A stretch of 64,000 nucleotides of DNA from Adiantum capillus-veneris. Lineage: Eukaryota > Streptophyta > Polypodiopsida > Polypodiales > Pteridaceae. The notes under the pieces are model-generated. The model saw only the letters and a list, made by a program, of their open reading frames with translations, did not search any database and was not told the origin of the DNA. The DNA lies in NCBI GenBank assembly GCA_014529385.2, contig CM043944.1, positions 180,115,240-180,179,239 of the forward strand, read 5' to 3'. Each line of letters starts with the position of its first letter. Positions within the stretch are counted from its first letter, which is position 1. Below are positions 18,460-30,256 of this stretch, one piece after another. The position numbers were made by a program, and so were the translations under genes.

Positions 18460-20790
18460 AATATCCCAATAGTGGATTTTGGATGTAGCAAACCAATGCA
18501 AACCTTGTTTAGAATAGTTAAATGTTAAGTAAAGGATGCACTTCTCCATTCATACCTTGCTTAAAGTGTCTTGATGGTGGATTGAAAATTTCCTTGCTCC
18601 TCTCAAGAACTTTTATAGATTGGACAAATGGTGGATCTATGATGCACCCATATTTGCACAATGTTCTTTGAATGGAAAAGTACTAGTTTATTGAGTGCAC
18701 CAGCCACCCTTCCACAACTTGCTTGGAATGTTTGGTTTAAGATGCTACCACCTTCCAAGGTTTGTTTAGAATGGCCAAATAGTAATTATAAGTTTCACTC
18801 ATTTGTCTTTTGGTTACTTAGAAGTGCCAAGTTATGGGTGTAAATTTCACCTCCCATTAAAATAGCTATTTAGAATGGCCAAGTAGTGAACCTCATTTGC
18901 ACATTTCCTTAAAAAACGTGTTTCAAATCATGAATTCATGGTATATGAAGCATCTTGCGTTTGGAAACTTGTTAAGAATGGCCAATTGCTGGATGTAGGA
19001 CGCACAAAAGCTTTAAGAATAGATTGTTTGGAATGGATTTCTCCACTAGTATGGATACATTTCCTTGCCCTATCTTTATACCAGAACTAGTGCAATCTTC
19101 ATTGGTTCTACACACACAACCAACACAAACAATTTCATTGTCAAGTACCATGTGCACTTTTTTTCTAGATTCAAAGTCCATCCTAAAAATGAAAGAAGTG
19201 GTAGACCTTATGCTTGAATGATCCTTTATGATTGAATGGAGCATAGCTTGGAAAAGTGGTAGAAATTATGGTTATCTATGCTTCAATAGAGCCTAGATTT
19301 AGTGGTGGACCTTGTGGCTCTCTATGCTAGAGTGGAACTTTGCTTGGACACATGGTGGACCTTGTGGCTACCTATGGTGGAATGGAGCGTAGCTTGAACA
19401 AGTGTTGGATTTAACGGCTCTCTATGCTTCAATAGAGAATAAATTGGACAAGTGGTGGACCTTATGGTCCTCTATGCTTCAATGGAGCATCGATTAGACA
19501 AGTGGTGGACCTTATGGATCTTTGTCTTTCAATAAAGTAGAGATTGGACACATGGTGAGCCTTGTATGTTTCTATGCTTGAATGGGTTAGTTCCTTGGAC
19601 AAGTGGTGGATCTTATGGCTCTATACCCTTCAATAAAGCATAGACTAGACAAGTGATGGACCTTGTGTTTTTCTATGCTTGAATCAATATTAGCTTGGAC
19701 AAGTGGTGGGTCTTGTGGCTCTCTATGCTTGAATGGAGCATAGATTGGACAAGTGGTGGACCTCATGGCTCTATATGATTGAATAGAGCATAGAATGGGA
19801 CCTTAAGGTCCTCTATGCTTGAATGAAACATAGCTTGGACAAGTGGTGAACCTTATGGCTCTCTATGTTTCAATATGGCATATATGATACAAATGGTGGA
19901 TCTTATGGTCCTCTATAACTCAATAGATCTTGGCTTGGACAAGTGGAATGGAAAGATAGTGAATCTAGGATGCATTTTTTCTCTTACACCACCATGTTTA
20001 GAATGATCTTGTGATGGATGTTGGATGCACCACACCTTCCTTAATTTGATTCAAAAGGGCAAGTACTAAATACAAGATGCACTTTTCCTTCTCACACCTT
20101 GCTCAAAGTGGCTTGGTGGTGGATTAAAATTTCCTTTACTCTTCAACAAGAACTTGAACATCAAATCTCCAAGTGATGCATCTAAGAAACAATATGTGGC
20201 CTATAACATTTTAGAATGGACAAGTGGTAGATCTAAAATGCAAAAAAACTTCTATAAGTTGTTTAAAATAGTCACTTATTGTGAATCAAGGATGTGATAA
20301 GTGGTGAAAAATGTTTGTGGTGGATTTAGAATACACTCACTCTGGTAGAAGCCATTAAGGTTGGCCAAGTGGTGGATCTAAGATGAGTACTAGTCTTCCA
20401 CAACTTGCTTTGATTCAATATATAGGATGCACACCACCATTCAAAACATCATTGGAACGACTTTGATTTTATTTAGGATGCATCCTTCATTGCACAAACT
20501 ATATATAATAATAAGATGGTGGATTTAGGATGCATTTCTCCTTTCATACTATGTTTAGAATGACCAAGTGGTGGATCTAAGATGCACCAAACCTTCTTAA
20601 ATATTTTTTGAGAAATCCAAGCACTAAATAGAAAATGATGAGCTTTTCCTTCCAAAACTTTCTTAAGGTGGCGTGATTATGGATTGCAAATTTTCTTTCT
20701 CGCCTCCAAGAACTTGTCTAGATTGGCCAAGTGGTGAATCAAAGATGCATCCATCCTCACAAAACTTATTTAATAGTATTGATTGAATGG
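18460..20790. repeat. Degenerate repeat tract built on AGTGGTGGAT-type units
   Basis: Variants of 'TAGAATGGCCAAGTGGTGGA' followed by TCTAAGATGCAC recur throughout, for example near 18480, 18720, 18860, 18975, 20000, 20215, 20360 and 20560. They are usually followed by a CTTCCACAACTTGCTT-like segment. Spacing is irregular, roughly 100-300 bp. A much denser ~50-bp array sits in the middle (19215-19960). No coding function is visible. Confidence 0.7.
19215..19960 (+). repeat. ~50-bp hairpin minisatellite, about 15 units
   Basis: Units start near 19222, 19274, 19320, 19371, 19421, 19471, 19521, 19571, 19621, 19672, 19721, 19771, 19811, 19861 and 19911. Each carries TCTATGCTT, six or so bases, then AGCATAGA, an inverted repeat of up to 8 bp, followed by TTGGACAAGTGGTGGACCTT. 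Several units have substitutions in the arms. Isolated related units recur at 24440-24750, beyond the FCP1-like pseudogenes. Confidence 0.85.
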
Positions 20791-21050
20791 ATAGTGTTAG
20801 AAACATCTAGGATCTACTAAGGTTATAGTCTTACTCCTTTTCAAGTACATAAGTAACAAAATTAAAATACTTATATTTTGGATAGAATTACCCTCTAAGT
20901 ATTTTCTTCTTGCATAATAGACATGAAACAATAATGTTTGAGAAAAAGTGATGTTAATGTGGATGTCAATATTCATGTCAAGATATCTTGCTTGTTAATA
21001 TGTCATCCTCTAGGAGGCTATTGTGTGATATTTCATTGTTTCTTTCTTAG

Positions 21051-22016
21051 ATCCAGGGATTGAGGGTGGAATAGATAATAAATGCTTCAATCCAACAGAA
21101 AATAATGAGAGCCTTCCACATGTATCCACAAAGGTCTCACTTCAAGAATTGAATCCAATTATTGATACTCAAATGCAAATACCTGAGGCCTCTTTGCTGC
21201 ATCTTTCACCTAAGGAAGCCATGGGTGAAAACTTTCAACCTATAAAAGATGTGCAAGAGAGTATTTTTGATGCAACTACTTTGGCTTCATCCAATCCCAA
21301 AAAATCCATGTTGATAGTAATATTGGACTTGAATGATCTACTATTGAAATTAAGTCAACAAACATCATCTATTCATAAATCTATTCAATATGATTCATGA
21401 AGGCATACTGTGTTACGGCCAGGGTGCATCCACTTTTTAAAGACCAGATTGAAGAGATTCAATGTTGGGATTTGGTCAACAACTAGAGAAGATAATGTTT
21501 ACCGGATGTTGAGAACACTTCAAAGCATTACAGAGGAGATGTTTCCATTTTTTTTTAGTTTGGTCTCAAGAATCTTGCTATGTTCCCGAAGGCGTGCAAT
21601 TTTTAAGACCATACAATCCTCAAGTTCCAGCTATGTTTAAGCCATTGGCAAAAATATCTGCATGCTTCGAATGTGATCCACGCAAAACAATTCTTCTTGA
21701 TGACTCTCCATACAAATGTTGTATTTCACCTACAAATAATTGCATATTTCCTTCAAAGGTTGATGAAGAAAATATGGTTGATAATGTTATCATAGAAGAG
21801 TTGCTCCCATACTTGTTGCAACTTAACGAGAGCAAAGATGTGCGTGAGTTTATTGACTCTAATTATTATGGACAAGGCCCAATTTCCAATGAAAATGAAT
21901 ACAAAGGTTTCATGGACTATTGGAAAGATCAAAACTCAATATGGTCGCAAAAGGAGATAACCACAAATAAGCTACCAATGTTTGAGAAGCTCGAAGACCT
22001 TTTTGGCAAGTAGGGG
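21051..22016 (+). pseudogene. FCP1/NIF-type phosphatase-like gene, copy 1 (HAD superfamily)
   Basis: A likely 3' exon follows an acceptor (TTTCTTTCTTAG) at 21050. The frame gives an N-terminal linker, then LIVILDLNDLLLK at the HAD nucleophile motif, RPGCIHFLKTRLKRFNVGIW with STTREDNVYRMLRTL, and KTILLDDSPYKCC at the late acidic motif. FCP1-family enzymes dephosphorylate proteins such as the RNA polymerase II tail. The motif here is D-L-N rather than D-x-D, as I recall for a plant subfamily, so catalysis is uncertain. Damage is light: one in-frame TGA at 21398-21400 and a one-base length change in the T9 run at 21548-21556. The C-terminal part runs to a stop at 22012-22014. Either lesion could be a sequencing error. 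Confidence 0.75.
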
Positions 22017-22870
22017 GAATCAACTAATCCAAGTAGGGAAAAGGAGATTAGAAGGAATGATTGTAGAAACAATGGCAAAAGAAAAAACCAATATTGATAT
22101 GATGAAGGGAGCACAACTAATATCCTTAGCAAGGAAGCTGGGTTGTGCCACACCATCATTGAAGGCTGTAACAGCTAAGGCTTTTGTGAAGAATCTACTC
22201 AATGAGCACAATCTTCTCAAAACACTAAGGTACTACTCACTAGAAATCATGTTGAATTTTCAATAAATACTTTTGCAAATGATATTTGTATTTTGATTCA
22301 AAACACTCACTTCATCATGGTTTCTTGCATATTTCATCTAGATTATTCTTTGAAGGAGTACGTATTTCATAGGGAATTTGGACCATTTCATTCAGATGAA
22401 AGAAGAAACCTCTAAGAATAGCCAGGGGTTACTTTGTAAAATTTTGTGTCTTTGCGATCTAAAAACAATTCACACAAAGATTATTCTCTATGTTTGAGCT
22501 TTTCTTGATATTCAACCATTAGTTTTCAGACCAATTGTCACCTAATTGTACTTCACCATTGGTTTTTAGACCAATTGTATCAATTGACTTGGAGAGCTTT
22601 AAAGTTTACTTATGTATTGACAACTTGCCCTACTTTTATAATCACATGCTTTTTTAGTATTGTGATACCAATTTAAGATTCTTTTGGATGTCTATAGTGT
22701 CCAAATGTTGAAAGCTAAAACCATCAATTTTGTTTTAAGGTTTAAAAATGAATAGCAACTAAATATTTTGTGTTTTTTTTAGAGCCAAAAGAAAGAAATA
22801 TGTTGTTGTTAGAGTCGGATAATTCATTTGAAAGAGAAAATTCTTCTATTCAACCTTTTATGGGCCTTCA
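22017..22870 (+). other. Spacer between the two FCP1-like copies
   Basis: A frame at 21982-22266 runs out of copy 1 and includes MKGAQLISLARKLGCATP. It ends at a possible donor (CTAAG|GTACTA) near 22229 and could be an exon, but no family is recognised. The rest is AT-rich without features. Confidence 0.3.
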
Positions 22871-23590
22871 TTGGAACCATCAACCACCCCCTACTCATTT
22901 ATTTTGAAGCAACAACGGAGGGTTCTTCTCTTAGATATAGAGGGTTTACTACCTCATTCGGTTGAAATGCAACACGATGATATTGTTCCATCATGGTCCA
23001 AGCACATGCGAATTGTGCTTGACAAAGATGAAATTTATCATGTGGTGCACCGTGATGCAGAAGCTTTCTTGGACTTTTGTTTGGGCTATTTTGAACCTTG
23101 GATATGGAGTTGCTATAACCTAACCAATGCTCAACATATACTTGAGATGTGCTTTCCTAGGCATTGTTCAAAGTTCAAGATGTTCATGAGCAACATATAC
23201 TTGAGATGTGCTTTCCTAGGCATTGTTCAAAGTTCAAGATGTTCATGAGCATTGTCAAATTCCAAATATCATGATTGGATATAAAAGAGTTTATCAGAAT
23301 AATTTGACCGCGGTTAGGGGGATGTTTGAGGTTCTACATGCTAGCAACACATTAATTTTTGATGATACTCCATATAGAGTGATGTGGAATATGCCAGGAA
23401 CTTATCTCATATTTCAAAATTTTGGAGACAAACACCTGAACAACTTCAATGCTTCTTCAAAGGCACAATAGCTCCATGGTTAGTGGGATGGTTGTGTGCA
23501 AGAAACAAGAGGAGTTATAATTCCAATACAATTATGAACAAGGTAGAGGATCCTGAGATAACTTATGTCATGATTGTCTACTTGTCATGA
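22871..23590 (+). pseudogene. FCP1/NIF-type phosphatase-like gene, copy 2
   Basis: This is a second, divergent HAD phosphatase-like copy in the same orientation. RVLLLDIEGLLPHS sits at the nucleophile motif, VVHRDAEAFLDFCLGYFEPW and IWSCYNLTNAQHILE form the core, and NTLIFDDTPYRVMWNMPGTY is the late acidic motif. A 59-bp tandem duplication (23132-23249) and a further frameshift near 23425 split the frame. The tail continues as GTIAPWLVGWLCARNKRSYN to a stop at 23588. The nucleophile motif is D-I-E, so classical D-x-D-x-T chemistry is doubtful. Copies 1 and 2 are tandem but not closely similar, so they probably come from an old local duplication or two domains of one gene. Confidence 0.75.
23132..23249 (+). 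repeat. 59-bp tandem duplication inside FCP1-like copy 2
   Basis: Two identical 59-bp units, 23132-23190 and 23191-23249, start CAACATATACTTGAG and end GTTCATGAG. Because 59 is not a multiple of three, the duplication shifts the frame. Confidence 0.95.
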
Positions 23591-23599
23591 AGACAATGT

Positions 23600-26256
23600 T
23601 GAGAGTCACATGTTGAAGTTGTTTGGCAAGAATGTAGTGACAAAGATATCAATTGTACACAAAACCACATATCAATTAGAACTGGTTCACTATAAATTGT
23701 TATTCAAGGTGAATATACATTGTACATTTATCTTTCATCCAACCATTTATTACATTATGTTTTTCTACTTGAAGTGTACCCTATTGTAAGGGGACTTCAG
23801 TTCAATCTAATGCGTTTCACATGGAGTGCACCTTAACATTTGGGGGACTCTTTATTAATGGAGTGCATCTTTCTTATGGGTGCTATTTTTCTTGTTGCTT
23901 TGAGTAGAGAATTATCTATATTGTGCTCATATCTTGTGTAAATGGATCCAATATAAATATTTAGTCCTTGTTGTAACTTGGATGTTTCCACAAAGTTCAC
24001 CCCAGTGAAAGGGGACTTCCTTATTAATGGTGTGAATTCTAATTTAAGGATATAAATTTTTTTATATTTTTAGTTTGGAATGTGATCACTATTTTTGTTC
24101 GAAAGAATACATCTACGTGCATAAAATGGGATATCACATGGTATTCTAGAATGTAGTATATGTGATCTTGACACTTCTTGATGTAGCTCAAGAAATATCT
24201 AAAAAAGAAAAATGAAAGCGATATCGTAAATAAAATTCAATTTTTTTGCTTGTTAATGGTCAAATTGGCTATATTCATAAAAATTGAAAGTGATCATTAG
24301 TCTTGAGAATGGGTTTTTTCTCACTAGAAACCCTATTTATTTCAATAGAGAACAACTTAGAAATATATATAGGTACTCATTTTAACATATCACTTTGAGT
24401 GTATCTTGGACAAGAAGTTGAGTTTTTATTCCTCCATAGGTTAAGGGAACCTAGCTTGGACAGGTGGTGGGGCTTATATTCCTCCAAGGGACCCTAGCTT
24501 AGATAAGTGCACCATGAAACCAACACTCTTATGATGCAACCAATCATATGATACATGTTTTATGTATGCTTCATGCCTCAAATGAAGAAATCCTAGATTA
24601 ACAATGGACTTTGCTTGGATGAGTTTGAATTTCATACTAAAGTAAGTTGTTTTCCTCAATTTGGGTCCTAGCTTGGACAAGTGGTGAACCTTGAATAAAT
24701 GTAGGTACTCATTTTGAACTTAGCTTGGATAAGTGGTGGGCCTTGAAACTTTACCTTTAGATAAATCATAGGTAGGACATCAAGGCATACACAATGATAA
24801 TGACTGGAATGCACTAGTATCTTAATGGTTCAAATGACTAAATCCATGAAATTTCATGTCCAATTTTGTTCTATATGTGTAATCTGCGTGCATAAATTGG
24901 AATGAGACCTTAAGCAAATTGGCGTCTTTGACAAAGATCTCATTACTTTATACATGATATGTTGAAAGTTGTCCAACCTAGGACTTGGGATTTTTCCACT
25001 TTACCTAATATAGTCTTTACACCAAAACCTATTGTGCACTCATCTCCATCCTCACCTCCGTGCACTTCACACGCATTGCATGTGCACTCACCATGTGTTC
25101 ATGTATATATGTGTGTGTTTAAACTATTAACCTATATACAAAGATAGTTCAAAAGACACATGTCTTTAGACAAGGGACAAAGAATGGTACAAAAAAATGA
25201 CTCAATCTTTGATTCATTTTTGTACATAAATATGAGAATGAGGTATCATTGCAATGATTTTGTTCATAGGGTAATCTGCATGCGCGTCTACAATGTGGAA
25301 AGGGTCAAGGAATCAATGTCGGACAGCAACAAAGCCAAAAATATCCTAAGAGAAGATAGAGTCCTCACCTGCATCCATGCAAACAAGACAATAGATACAT
25401 TAGCCTTGAATATGTATTATAGGTGTCAATGGACCCTATCAATTGTTATCCATGTCCATCTTACAACATTTTTAAACCTAAAATCTACTATCCAAAATGT
25501 GATTTTTGAAATAGTCTGTTTGTTTTTCTTTACTTACAAGTGTGTTTTCTTTAGAGTTCCTTTTTAGGTTTCGTTTTAAATTTTAATAAAAGAAGGTCAT
25601 CACTCCTTTAAGATTCAAGTGAGTTTGTAGGTTATAAATAAGGTTACTATTTACCCTAATTTCTAAGAACTTTAATAGCTATTTATTTAGTTTAAATTTT
25701 GATCAAAAGGCCAATACCCCAATATCCATAACCTTTGCCAATGCTTACTAAATCTGCAAATGCAAAATGCTTACATTGTGTGTATCAAATAGAAGAGAGG
25801 AGAGGAATTGGAGGTTGCTTCTATAATTGTAAGATCATTTTGGTGGTCTCATCAAAGAAGAGGTGATTTTGGGCTCCACGTCTTGATGGTTTTCCTTGGT
25901 CTTGTGTTTGCTAAACATTATGGAATTTGGACAAGTGTAAGTGCTTCAAGTGTCATATTGTTTTGTTGGTTGTTTGATTGATGTTTTGCGTATGTAGCCC
26001 TTGCCTTGAGTAAACCATTGTAAGAGGGTTCCAAGGTGGAGAGGGATCCCTTGACGTTAAGACAATGCATGGGGTGGCTAGGTGAGTGTGTGTTTTGTGT
26101 CAAATGGGGCCTATAATTCTAGCCGTTGTGGTGCCAGTTTTTTTTTAGCCTATGTATGTGGTTTTGTTTTAGATGAGGGCTCATATCACTTATCCATTTT
26201 TTTGAAGCATTGAGTATGCATGCTTGAAGGTTCCCACGACATTGTCTAAGAAACAT

Positions 26257-26258
<2 letters not shown>
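23600..26258. other. Gene-poor AT-rich stretch with scattered repeats
   Basis: A short direct repeat (GGGGACTT followed by TATTAATGG-GTG) occurs around 23860 and 24010-24035. Units related to the ~50-bp minisatellite (CTTGGACAAGTGGTG) occur at 24449, 24672 and 24722. No coding region is supported; the short frames lack any family resemblance. Confidence 0.4.

Positions 26259-26330
<72 letters not shown>
26259..26330. repeat. (TC)36 microsatellite with C-rich tail
   Basis: Seventy-two bases of uninterrupted TC are followed by CCCCCCCGCCCCC. Confidence 0.97.
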
Positions 26331-26332
<2 letters not shown>

Positions 26333-26429
26333 CCCCCGCCCCCAGCTTGAGCGTAAGCCTAATAACTATGACTCTTAGCACATAGTTTAATATGACTTGA
26401 AGCTTTGGGTCTAATGCTTTTCTCATTTT

Positions 26430-27700
26430 ATGGCTCAACAACCCGACTCTGACTATGCCAAAGAGTGTTTTTTGCACCCTGGAGACTTGACCTTTTACAT
26501 TCTTGTGCTTACTACAAACATTTCTTCATGTAAAAGTAAGCTTGAATCCTCAAAAAAAGGATTAATGAAGGACAAGTTGGCATTAAAGGTTTCTTTTGCC
26601 ATACCTGTTTTATTATCATTGAATTTGCTTTGTTGGTTGGGTTGTCCTTCTTTGTCTGTGAAGAGTCCATTATTTCTTTGATTCTCCAATTAGTAGGCCT
26701 GTTGGTAGAAGTCTTTGATGTTGCTGTAGGCCTCTCTTCATTGTTGGCATTTGGTTTTTGACTAGGAGCATTGGAAGACCTAGGAGTCCAAATCTCTTGA
26801 TGACCTTTGTTTCTCCATTGTTGACTTTGATTCGTTTTAGGTCTTGTTGACTTCTTGAGATCTTCATGCAAGTCTGATGTAGTTGTAGTTGGCTGGTAGC
26901 CAAATCTTTGTATAGCCTGTATAGAATCCTTGTCTAAGAGGAAGATTCTTTAAGATTCATCTTTGTTCTGTATCCTCTTGTGAGTTGTGTTAGACTTTAA
27001 CATCTTTCAATGTTGTTCTATTGTGTACCTGCTGCTTAGGTATCCTAGGATATTGTCGAAGTTTTTACCTTGTGGGCCTTCTTTCTTAGGAGGGACATGA
27101 AGTTACTTCATATTCTCTAACCTGCGGTTTTGGCACCTATATTTGTCTGTTACCTCCATAGTACTCCTATTATTTTAAGCTCCATTGTGATGCTATCCAT
27201 CCCATGTGTTTGCCTTTCTGTGTTGATTTTCTATCTTTAATCCAAACCGGATCATTGACTTTGACTAAACTGCTCGAAACAAACACTTGCTTGACTTTCC
27301 TTTTCTTTCTTGAGTACTTTGGCTGAAATATCTTTGCTTTTTTAGGTGTCTCCTTAGAGGTTTGAGTTGGGTCAACAATCAACTTGAAGTTTAGAAAGCC
27401 TAACGTGCTTGAAGAAGTTGATCCATGAGGGCTCTTTGATGTAGAGGCATATGCTATCACACCTTCTTTGCTAGTCGGTGGAAGTTCCACTTTAGCTTTA
27501 CCTTTGTTTGCAAGATTTTTCTTTGATTCTTGTGACTTGTGCAACTCTAAATCTAGCATTTTTGGTTCTATTGAAGATCTTTGTTCTGCTTTTGCCATGG
27601 TCTCATCTTGATCTAACTGTGTCTCTATGGAGGGTGGCTTGAGACTTTGTTTTTCAATTTGACTTTCTTCAGCTGATTTAGCTGGCAATGTCTGATTGAT
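26430..27700 (-). pseudogene. Degenerate LTR-retrotransposon gag-like remnants
   Basis: Minus-strand frames at 27688-27170 (172 codons) and 26871-26512 encode Lys/Ser/Gln-rich, low-complexity protein. They contain repeated motifs of the type VNDPVWIKDRKS and EIWTPRSSNAPSQKPN. A similar motif, QIWVPKAQLKDKP, follows the protease remnant at 62541-63024. This is consistent with the linker region around protease of one gypsy-like family. No enzyme motif is seen in this part. Assignment rests on the shared motif and on the protease-like block 1-2 kb upstream on the same strand. Confidence 0.4.
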
Positions 27701-27749
27701 CCTTAGACTTGCTATTGCTTCTTGATTGCTGCAACCCCATTCTTCTTAA

Positions 27750-28330
27750 CTTCTGGCCCCATGGGATCCACCATGGAAAACTTACCACACCACGTAAGTG
27801 TAGGGGAGGGGGGTTCTTTTACAAGTTATATAAGCGTATAAGTTAGGGGTAGGCCCTCAATAATTTATCTCCCAAGCTTAAAATAAGAGAGAGGGTATCA
27901 TATTTCTTGGGCGGGGGGGGGAGGGTGAGAAAATGGAAAAATGAGAGAAAGTTTTCATGTTTCAAAATGCTTCCCAAAAGATTTTCCCCTCGAACTTGTG
28001 AGTCAATAGTTGCAAAGATACATGCAAGAACTAACATTGCTTTGTATCAATTGCTTGTTTTCCGATTATAGTTCATTTGTTGAGGGATGAAAGCTATAAA
28101 GAGTTTGTATAGATGAAAATCTACATGGAGAACCTAACACAACTTTATAACCATGTTTTTTGAGTAATTTAGATGGGTTGAAATTGGACGAGTAGCTAGA
28201 GTGCAAGCTGAAGGGGCACATGAAAGTCAAATGAAGACACATTGAGGGTACATCTAGTTATCAATAGAAATGATTCCTTAGTACGTGTCCAACCACTATG
28301 CTATATGCTCTTTGACTAGTTATACTCAGT
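27750..28330. other. Spacer with a G-rich run
   Basis: A GGGCGGGGGGGGGAGGG tract lies at 27909-27925. No gene is seen. Confidence 0.4.
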
Positions 28331-28593
28331 TAGATCATGTGAGACCTAAATTTTATATGTGAGATAGGGGTATGATAATTTTCTACATTGATTGTCATAT
28401 AAGCATAGAAAAGGGGGTCATATTCCCTAATGTGAGTCGTATATAGGGGTTTTATCAAAAAGTTCTCCACTCGTAGGTGGCGTCCGGTTTTGTATATAGA
28501 GTGAATCCCCCGGGCTTCTTGCTTTGATGGCATTCTCTGCTCAATAGCTTTCGTGGTTGCTCTTTGCTTCGTTTGATCTGCACTTTCTATTGC

Positions 28594-29212
28594 CTAATTT
28601 TCTTTAAGCTCTTTTGAATTTCTGATTGATGGAGATGAATCATCTTCAATAATCTTTTCTTTGGCATCAATCTCCATTTTATCTGTACTTGAGGACTTTG
28701 TGCTGTCGTCCGTGGATGACCAGTATTGGTCTCCGTTGTTTATTGTCCGTGATGAGTCCATCATGTTTACATTCTGTACCTCTAACATCTTCTGGGCCAT
28801 TGGCATTCCCATTATGATGTTGTATGGCATATCCTTTGTTGTGATCACATAGAATTGAACTATGATGATTTGTGAACTTACTTCAATGGTGGTGGAGATG
28901 ATCTGCTCGTTTGTTTCCTGATATGCTCACAAATTCAGGAGCATCTTCCAGCTGTGGTTGGCTACATCTTTTCCAAGTGCAAAAAGACATTAGGTTCTTG
29001 TCTAGCTTGAAATCTAGCTTTACTTCTCTTAACAGCTTTTCTTCGTTTTCACCAACTATGTTGCACTTGATCATCTCAGGATTTGTGTCTGATTTGACTA
29101 CTTTTGCTATGAAAACATCCTTTGGTTGAAATTTATCTACACTTTCTCTGCTTTGATCACCTGCTTCAATTAATGTTGACTCGTATGACTGTAATACTAC
29201 ACTTTTTTGCAA
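28594..29212 (-). pseudogene. Retropepsin-like fragment (gypsy-type, degenerate)
   Basis: Two minus-strand frames (29212-28883 and 28848-28594) are separated by a frameshift near 28870. The second begins ITTKDMPYNIIMGMPMAQKM, which matches the hydrophobic-G-x-P/W motif near the end of a retrotransposon aspartic protease. The first ends around PEFVSISGNKRAD, where an incoming protease strand would be expected. No catalytic D-S/T-G is visible. The downstream part is acidic and serine-rich. It probably belongs with the gag-like remnant at 26430-27700. Confidence 0.45.
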
Positions 29213-29560
29213 TTATTGAGCATTATCCACCTGCATTTGAGTAACCTTTGACCTTAAAAGATTCATTGTACTATCTGGCAAAATTTGTCTCTTCAAAGGA
29301 GGTTTTGGTGATGATCTTTGTGTAGCCTTCTGGACTTTAGCTCCCATTGACTTTGACGTTTTTGTCACCTGTTCTGGCAGCTGGAGGCTTTTGCATCATC
29401 TTCAAATAGTCTTTGACTTCCATCTTGCCATCCATAGGGTTTGTACAAGGTTTTGATCTTGCTGATATCCATTAGGTCCATGTGCATCTTGATATGCATA
29501 TGTGAGCTTGATCACATGTAACTGTTTGAACACTATTGGATATGTGAATAGCTTGCAACC

Positions 29561-29980
29561 ATGCATCGCATCGACAAAGTCTATGAAGCCATGGATCAAA
29601 TGATAGAGATAGTTGAGAAGCTTGTGCTTGATCCTATTCAGTATGCAAAGATTTGTGGCTTGTGTGAGTCCAGGTGGAATGGATAATACTCTCCATTTCA
29701 TGTGACAGCTTATGTGCTTGACCCCGAGCTTCAGGGAAGGCATCAAGAGACTGACAAGGAGGTGAGCAAAGGATGGCGGCTTGCATTGGAGAGACTTGAG
29801 CCTAGAAGTGACATCAGATGCAAGGTTAGAGATGAGCTACTCAACTGTAGGAAAAAGAAGGGCTCCTATGGATGTGTAGATGCATAGGCTGATCGCAACA
29901 AGATTGGCTCAGTTTTGTGGTGGGAGGACTATGGAGGATATGGTCCACATTTGTAGCACTTGCATGTACCAAATCATTAG
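29561..29980 (+). pseudogene. hAT-family transposase C-terminal remnant
   Basis: A single plus-strand frame with three stops (at 29669, 29886, 29953) reads RIDKVYEAMDQMIEIVEKLV, then SRWNG.YSPFHVTAYVLDPE, and then VLWWEDYGGYGPHL. These correspond to the hAT pattern of a helical segment, the RW-x(n)-LHxAAYxLNP block, and the WW-xxYGxxxPxL start of the dimerisation domain. hAT transposases move DNA elements by cut and paste. The DDE catalytic part is absent, and neither terminal inverted repeats nor an 8-bp target duplication was seen. Confidence 0.6.
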
Positions 29981-30256
29981 TTAGTGTTAATCAAGTCTCA
30001 TGAGCAAGGAGAAGCTCAAGGAGTCCATAACTACACACCTCAAGAGCTCTCACCAAAGAGTGCTCTCAACAAATGAGCTTGAGGACCCCAATGTTTTTTA
30101 CACACTGCCTTATATACCTAGGGTAAAAATATGCAATGTCCGAGCGCCCAAGGCCTTTAGGGCTCCACCACTTACTGAATCTGCAACCTAGGCACACTAA
30201 CTGCCATATTCTTTACATCTTGGAACTCCCATTGAGCCCGTAACACATTACAATGG

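Noticed and set aside
18460-20790. CRISPR-like array
   Set aside because: Units are degenerate, have no constant spacer design, and the context is plant nuclear DNA.
26190-26477. Glu/Arg-repeat frame on the minus strand
   Set aside because: It is a translation of the (TC)n tract.
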